Shown: positions 4,721-8,459 of the stretch, piece after piece
How positions within the stretch are numbered: the stretch's first letter is position 1
Layout: each line of letters opens with the position of its first letter
Made by a program: the position numbers and the translations under genes
Notes under the pieces: model-generated
Seen by the model: only the letters and a program-made list of their open reading frames with translations
Told to the model about the DNA's origin: nothing
Databases searched by the model: none
NCBI GenBank assembly: GCA_031265345.1
Contig: JAISCU010000175.1
Span: 1-8,459 of the forward strand
Reading direction: 5' to 3'
Source of the DNA: Bifidobacteriaceae bacterium
GTDB lineage: Bacteria; Actinomycetota; Actinomycetes; Actinomycetales; WQXJ01
Length of the DNA: 8,459 nucleotides

Positions 4721-6169
4721 ACACGACAGGAGCGCCCATTCTTCGGACGTCGCCAGGTCCTGGACACGCTCGAGACCCACTTTGACGCAGTCAAACGCAC
4801 GGGATCGGGGCGGATGCTCGCGCTCCGGGGGCGGCGGCAGGTCGGCAAGTCCTCGGTGGTCGAGCGATTCACGTCCCGGGCGGGCGAGCCCAGCGTATTC
4901 GTGACCGCTGTGTTCGGCGCGTCCGCCGCTCAGCACCTGGCCGACGCCACCGACGCGATCGCCCAGGAGCGCCGACTCGCTCCGACGGCGCAACTGCTCG
5001 CCGAATCGACCGCGAGTTCGTGGAGAGATTGGCTCGGGCGAATCGCTCTGGCGGCCCAGTCGGGGCCGGTCATAGTCGTTCTGGACGAGTTCCCGTGGCT
5101 GGCTGCGGCTGCCCCGACCCTGGAGGGAGAATTGCAGGTCCAGTGGGATCGCACCTTGGGCCAGCTGCCCGTGATGCTGATCCTGGTCGGATCGAATGTC
5201 GCCATGATGGACCGCCTGGCGACGCATGATCGGCCGCTGTTCGGAAGACTGCAGCCCATGGTCATCCCGGCCCTGAACCCGGCCGAGGTGGCCGAGGCCC
5301 TGCCGGGCGCCGAGGCCACAGAGGTGTTCGACAGCTACCTGGTCACTGGCGGCTACCCCAGGCTCGTCACAGACCTGGCCGACACGGGCGCCGCCGCTGC
5401 CGAATTCGTCCGGGCGGCCATGTTGGACCCGTTCAGTCCTTTGATCACAACAGCCCAACTGAGCCTGGAAGCAGAATTCGCCACCGGCCCGATCGCCGGG
5501 CAAGTGCTCTCAGCCATCGGCGCCAACGAGATCGGCCATGCGGCTTTCTCCGAGGTGCTCGGCGCCATCGCCGACCCCGCCGATCCTTGGCGGACGCAGA
5601 CCGCCGTCACCCGGGCGTTGAAGACCTTGACCGAGTCAAAAGGGCTGATCGAACTCGAGCAGCCTGCCTGGGCCGCGGCATCGTCCAAGTTGCGCCGCTA
5701 CCGTGTGACCGACCCGTACCTCCGGTTCTGGTTCCGCTACCTGCAGCGCCATCGCGACCGGATCGCCCGCGGCCGAGCAGACCTCGCCATCGCGGCCTTC
5801 GAACGGGATTGGCCGAGTTGGCGCGGCAGGAGCATCGAGCCGGTGGTGCGCTCCGCGCTGGAGCGGATCGCAGCGACCGACGACACGTTGAGCGGCGTCG
5901 AGTCCATCAGACCGTGGTGGGTCCGTGACGGAAGCGTCGAAGTCGACGTGGTGGCGGCCACACCCTCGGTCACGAGCGTGGTGGGAACCATCAAATGGCG
6001 AATTGGCGGCGGCGTGACCGAGCGTGACCTCGCTCCGCTGGTGGCCGCCCGCGCGCGGGTTCCCCGAGCAAACTCGGCCCGGCTCGCGGCGGTTTCCCCG
6101 GTTGGCGCCGCCCCGGCCGGATTCGACCTCTCCTACAGCGCGGCCGATCTGCTCCAGGCTTGGACCTGA
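4712..6169 (+). CDS. AAA-type ATPase with C-terminal DUF234 nuclease-like domain
   Basis: A 485-residue soluble protein of the ATPase_2/DUF234 group, first described as archaeal-type ATPases and patchily spread in bacteria. From the GTG at 4712: FFGRR (10-14) at the domain start, Walker A RGRRQVGKSS (39-48), Walker B VIVVLDEFPWL (120-130), sensor-like LVGSN (158-162), a winged-helix-like middle, the family signature YRVTDPYLRFWFRYL (330-344), and a C-terminal domain with VEVDVVA (409-415) and GTIKWR (425-430). The last two match the layout of a PD-(D/E)XK nuclease core, but the usual Glu of the 'GE-x-K' motif is Thr426, so nuclease activity is doubtful. ATG at 4700 is an alternative start; a longer frame from 4529 runs through repeat and hairpin DNA and is rejected. 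The -10 at 4699-4704 makes a leaderless GTG start most likely. A dispersed 13-mer lies in the gene at 5675-5687. Biological role unknown; it is flanked by repeats B and C. Confidence 0.88.
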   Translation: MNDTRQERPFFGRRQVLDTLETHFDAVKRTGSGRMLALRGRRQVGKSSVVERFTSRAGEPSVFVTAVFGASAAQHLADATDAIAQERRLAPTAQLLAESTASSWRDWLGRIALAAQSGPVIVVLDEFPWLAAAAPTLEGELQVQWDRTLGQLPVMLILVGSNVAMMDRLATHDRPLFGRLQPMVIPALNPAEVAEALPGAEATEVFDSYLVTGGYPRLVTDLADTGAAAAEFVRAAMLDPFSPLITTAQLSLEAEFATGPIAGQVLSAIGANEIGHAAFSEVLGAIADPADPWRTQTAVTRALKTLTESKGLIELEQPAWAAASSKLRRYRVTDPYLRFWFRYLQRHRDRIARGRADLAIAAFERDWPSWRGRSIEPVVRSALERIAATDDTLSGVESIRPWWVRDGSVEVDVVAATPSVTSVVGTIKWRIGGGVTERDLAPLVAARARVPRANSARLAAVSPVGAAPAGFDLSYSAADLLQAWT

Positions 6170-6240
6170 GCCCGTCGCCCCAGATCGCAGCCACTCCGTG
6201 GAGGCGCCGCGCTCAAGGAATGGGCCCGATCTCTCAGCCG

Positions 6241-6338
6241 GTTGCACGATGCCGCCCGCTCGACTGACGCAGCACAGCCGACCAAATAGAACGTATGTAG
6301 CAGTCATTGGTGACTGGCAGCGCTAACCGGAGGAACCG
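6241..6338 (+). repeat. ~95 bp interspersed repeat, copy C, right end of island
   Basis: This copy has the 19-nt left block identical to copy B (6241-6259), the 17-nt AACGTATGTAGCAGTCA block (6290-6306), TGGCAGCGCTAA shared with copy A (6315-6326), and GGAACCG shared with copy B (6332-6338). CCGGTT at 6238-6243 and AACCGG at 6325-6330 give 6-bp inverted ends around it. It lies 72 nt after the ATPase stop and 14 nt from the stop codon of dxs, marking the right edge of the island. The 182-nt gap 6170-6351 otherwise shows no gene and no convincing bidirectional terminator. Confidence 0.85.
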
Positions 6339-6351
6339 TCCGCGGCCCGGC

Positions 6352-8277
6352 TCAGAACACAGCCGGGAGCGCCGCCAGGGCGCGGACGGCGACCGCCTCG
6401 CCGGTCAAACCCTGGCCAGCGGCGATGTCCGCCCGCGAGCCGTGGGCGTAGAACTGTTTCGCGAGCCCGCAAGTGATGACGGGCAAGGTCAGCCCTTCGT
6501 CTGCGATGGCCCGGGCGACAGCCTCGCCAGCCCCGCCGGAGACCAGGCCGTCTTCGACGGTCACCACCAGCTCGTGGGCTGCCGCCAGCCGCGGCAGGCC
6601 CTCCGAAACTGGGTAGACCCAGCCCGGATCGACCACGGTCGCCGCAACCCCGCGTGCCTTCAGCAGTTCGGCGGCCCGCAGCGCGGTGGCGGCCTCAGAA
6701 CCGATGGCCACGATCAACACGATGGGATTGGGACCGGTTCGCGCCAGCACGTCTAGACCCTCCGCGCGCTCCAAGGCGGGCAGATCACGTGGCAACGGGC
6801 CTTTGGGGTAGCGCAAGACCGTCGGCGCGTCATCGACCGCGACGGCTTCGCGCAACAACCGGCGCAACGACGCCGCGTCGCGTGGGGCCGCCAGGCGCAG
6901 CCCCGGCACCAGGCGGAACAGGGCCAGATCCCATTGCCCGTTGTGAGAGGCGCCGTCCGACCCGGTCAGCCCGGCCCGGTCCAACACGAAGGTGACCCCC
7001 GCCTGATGCAGGGCGCAGTCCATCAACACCTGGTCGAACGCCCGGTTCAGGAACGAGGCGTAGACCGCGACCACCGGATGCAGCCCGGCGTAAGCCAGAC
7101 CGGCGGCCATGGCGGCGCCGTGCTGCTCGGCGATCCCGACGTCGAAGACACGGTCTGGGAACTCAGCCGCGAACGGCACCAATCCGACGGGCTCGAGCAT
7201 CGCCGCGGTGATGCCGACGATCTTCGGCTCGTCCCGTGCCAGACGCACCAACTCGTCGGAGAACACGGACGACCAGCCGAACCGCGACGGCTCCAAGGGC
7301 AACCCCGTCTCCGGATGGATTCGCCCCACCGAGTGGAAACGATCCGGCCCATGGCCCTCGGCGGGGACGTAACCGCGGCCCTTCTCCGTGATGACATGGA
7401 CCAGCACCGGGCCGCCGAACGCCTTCGCCTGGCTCAAAGCCCGTTCCACCGCCGCCTCGTCGTGGCCATCGACCGCGCCGATGTATTTCAGCCCCAGATC
7501 CTCGAACATGGCCTGCGGGGCGACCACGTCTTTGACGCCCTTCTTCAAGCCGTGCAGCGCGCCGTACAAGAACCGCCCGAACCTGCCCCCGTGCGACCGT
7601 AGCTGCCGTTTGCCCCAGCCCAGCACGCGCTCGTAATAGGGCGTGGTGCGCAGCCCGGACAGGTGGTTGGCCAGGCCGCCGATGGTCGGCGCGTAGGAAC
7701 GCCCGTTGTCGTTGACCACGATCACCAGGCGGCCCTCGTCCGATTCGGCGATGTTGTTCAGCGCCTCCCAACTCATCCCGCCAGTCAGCGCCCCGTCTCC
7801 GACCACCACCACGGTGAAACGGTCGCCCTGACGCGACAGACGCCGGCCAGCGGCGATCCCGGCCGCCCACGAGAGTCCAGCCGAGGCGTGGGTGTTCTCC
7901 AGAACGTCGTGGACGGATTCGGTCCGCGACGGGTAGCCGGACAGTCCGCCCGCCTGTCGCAGTCGGTCGAAGTCCTGGCGTCCGGTCAGGATCTTGTGGA
8001 CGTAGGCGATGTGGCCGGTGTCGAACAGGATCGTGTCACGCGGCGAGTCGAAGACCCTGTGCACGGCGATGGTCAATTCGACCACGCCCAGATTCGGGCC
8101 CAGATGGCCGCCGGCCTTGGAGACCTTCTCGACCAGGAAGTCGCGGATGTCCGCCGCCAGATCCTCCACCAGTTCCGGAGGTAGCTTCTTCAACGCCCTG
8201 GGGTCCGTCACCTGCGACAAGACTGAGCCTGGCGGCCGGGTACGGCCCCGTCCCAGGTCTCTGCGCGCGGCATTCAA
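6352..8277 (-). CDS. dxs: 1-deoxy-D-xylulose-5-phosphate synthase
   Basis: A complete 641-residue thiamine-diphosphate enzyme that condenses pyruvate with glyceraldehyde 3-phosphate to give 1-deoxy-D-xylulose 5-phosphate, the first step of the MEP isoprenoid pathway and also a precursor for thiamine and pyridoxal. Motifs in order: [14 protein letters not shown] (57-70), [15 protein letters not shown] (86-100), ENTHAS (127-132), the TPP/Mg site GDG (160-162) with VVNDN (187-191), IAEQHG with catalytic Glu384, and [18 protein letters not shown] (433-450). The first usable start is TTG at 8277, with GGAAAGG about 10 nt upstream; it gives ~19 extra residues before the usual [12 protein letters not shown] opening, so a later start (TTG at 8220) cannot be excluded. 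It is convergent with the island and, in conserved actinobacterial synteny, would directly face rnd. Confidence 0.97.
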   Translation of the reverse strand: MNAARRDLGRGRTRPPGSVLSQVTDPRALKKLPPELVEDLAADIRDFLVEKVSKAGGHLGPNLGVVELTIAVHRVFDSPRDTILFDTGHIAYVHKILTGRQDFDRLRQAGGLSGYPSRTESVHDVLENTHASAGLSWAAGIAAGRRLSRQGDRFTVVVVGDGALTGGMSWEALNNIAESDEGRLVIVVNDNGRSYAPTIGGLANHLSGLRTTPYYERVLGWGKRQLRSHGGRFGRFLYGALHGLKKGVKDVVAPQAMFEDLGLKYIGAVDGHDEAAVERALSQAKAFGGPVLVHVITEKGRGYVPAEGHGPDRFHSVGRIHPETGLPLEPSRFGWSSVFSDELVRLARDEPKIVGITAAMLEPVGLVPFAAEFPDRVFDVGIAEQHGAAMAAGLAYAGLHPVVAVYASFLNRAFDQVLMDCALHQAGVTFVLDRAGLTGSDGASHNGQWDLALFRLVPGLRLAAPRDAASLRRLLREAVAVDDAPTVLRYPKGPLPRDLPALERAEGLDVLARTGPNPIVLIVAIGSEAATALRAAELLKARGVAATVVDPGWVYPVSEGLPRLAAAHELVVTVEDGLVSGGAGEAVARAIADEGLTLPVITCGLAKQFYAHGSRADIAAGQGLTGEAVAVRALAALPAVF

Positions 8278-8287
8278 CGATTGAGCA

Positions 8288-8294
8288 CCTTTCC
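8288..8294 (-). promoter_or_regulatory. Ribosome binding site of dxs
   Basis: On the minus strand GGAAAGG lies 10 nt before the TTG at 8277. It supports that TTG start, because the alternative TTG at 8220 has only a weak AGG upstream. Confidence 0.45.
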
Positions 8295-8346
8295 GTGCCG
8301 GGGTCTCCAGTCAGCCGGAAAGCGTTCCCGGCGTCTCAAGAATCCA

Positions 8347-8352
8347 ATGGTA
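8347..8352 (-). promoter_or_regulatory. Weak -10 candidate for dxs
   Basis: On the minus strand TACCAT fits TAnnnT, about 70 nt upstream of the dxs start. The -35 region is poor, so this is only the best visible candidate in the 182-nt stretch between dxs and the window edge. Confidence 0.25.
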
Positions 8353-8382
8353 CGCGGGTGGAGGGCTAAAGTCCCGCACTGC

Positions 8383-8445
8383 CGATGCCGCCCACCCGGC
8401 CCCGGCAGGACCCGACAGGTCCTGGGAGCCGGGTCGGCGGCATCG
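8383..8445. repeat. Long hairpin built from the dispersed box
   Basis: CGATGCCGCC (8383-8392) pairs perfectly with GGCGGCATCG (8436-8445). After one C/C mismatch, ACCCGGC (8394-8400) pairs with GCCGGGT (8428-8434), and AGGACC (8407-8412) pairs with GGTCCT (8418-8423) around a CGACA loop. The right arm continues into an exact copy of the dispersed 13-mer (8437-8449). No T-run follows on either strand inside the window, so a REP-like palindromic repeat is a better description than an intrinsic terminator. It lies upstream of dxs. Confidence 0.75.
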
Positions 8446-8459
8446 TCCAACTGTTCCTT

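Noticed and set aside
3138..6338. Integron-type cassette array with attC sites.
   Set aside because: The repeats lack the RYYYAAC/GTTRRRY core pair, no integron integrase is present, and orientation of the cargo differs between cassettes. A cassette-like layout is kept only as a hypothesis.
3138..6338. CRISPR array.
   Set aside because: The three repeat copies are over 1.3 kb apart, diverged, and separated by genes rather than spacers.
8383..8445. Rho-independent terminator.
   Set aside because: There is no T-run on either side within the window and the outer arms belong to the dispersed repeat family.

Overview
The window looks like chromosomal DNA from a high-GC Gram-positive bacterium (Actinomycetota). 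The evidence is the uniformly GC-rich sequence, a DUF3000-type protein next to an HRDC-containing ribonuclease D, and several genes whose start codon lies 6-9 nt after a TAnnnT hexamer, as in leaderless actinobacterial transcripts. I cannot name the genus.

Left part (1-3053, all rightward): the 3' part of dihydrofolate reductase, running off the left edge, overlaps a small Usp/HUP-like protein of unknown function. These are followed by a DUF3000-like gene and the ribonuclease D gene. Right part (6352-8277, leftward): a complete 1-deoxy-D-xylulose-5-phosphate synthase gene (dxs). In Mycobacterium tuberculosis the corresponding order is Rv2680 - Rv2681 (RNase D) - dxs1 (Rv2682c), with the RNase D gene and dxs convergent neighbours. 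Here about 3.3 kb separates them.

Middle part (3054-6351) reads as a small accessory island. It holds a 5'-truncated alpha-xylosidase (GH31) remnant on the minus strand, a complete HigB/HigA toxin-antitoxin operon with an apparent palindromic operator over a leaderless promoter, and a DUF234-type AAA ATPase gene with a perfect palindrome over its putative promoter. Three co-oriented copies of a ~95 bp repeat (about 3138-3230, 4461-4557 and 6241-6338) lie at the left end, between the toxin-antitoxin operon and the ATPase gene, and at the right end, dividing the island into two cassettes.

A second layer of repetition is a 13-mer, GCGGCATCGT(C/G)CA. It is present exactly seven times in 8.46 kb, with at least four near copies, on both strands. 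One copy starts each of the two better-conserved ~95 bp repeats, others sit alone or as inverted pairs in intergenic DNA, and two lie inside coding sequence. At the right edge it forms the arm of a long hairpin. This repeat family and the cassette-like island it punctuates are the most unusual content of the window.
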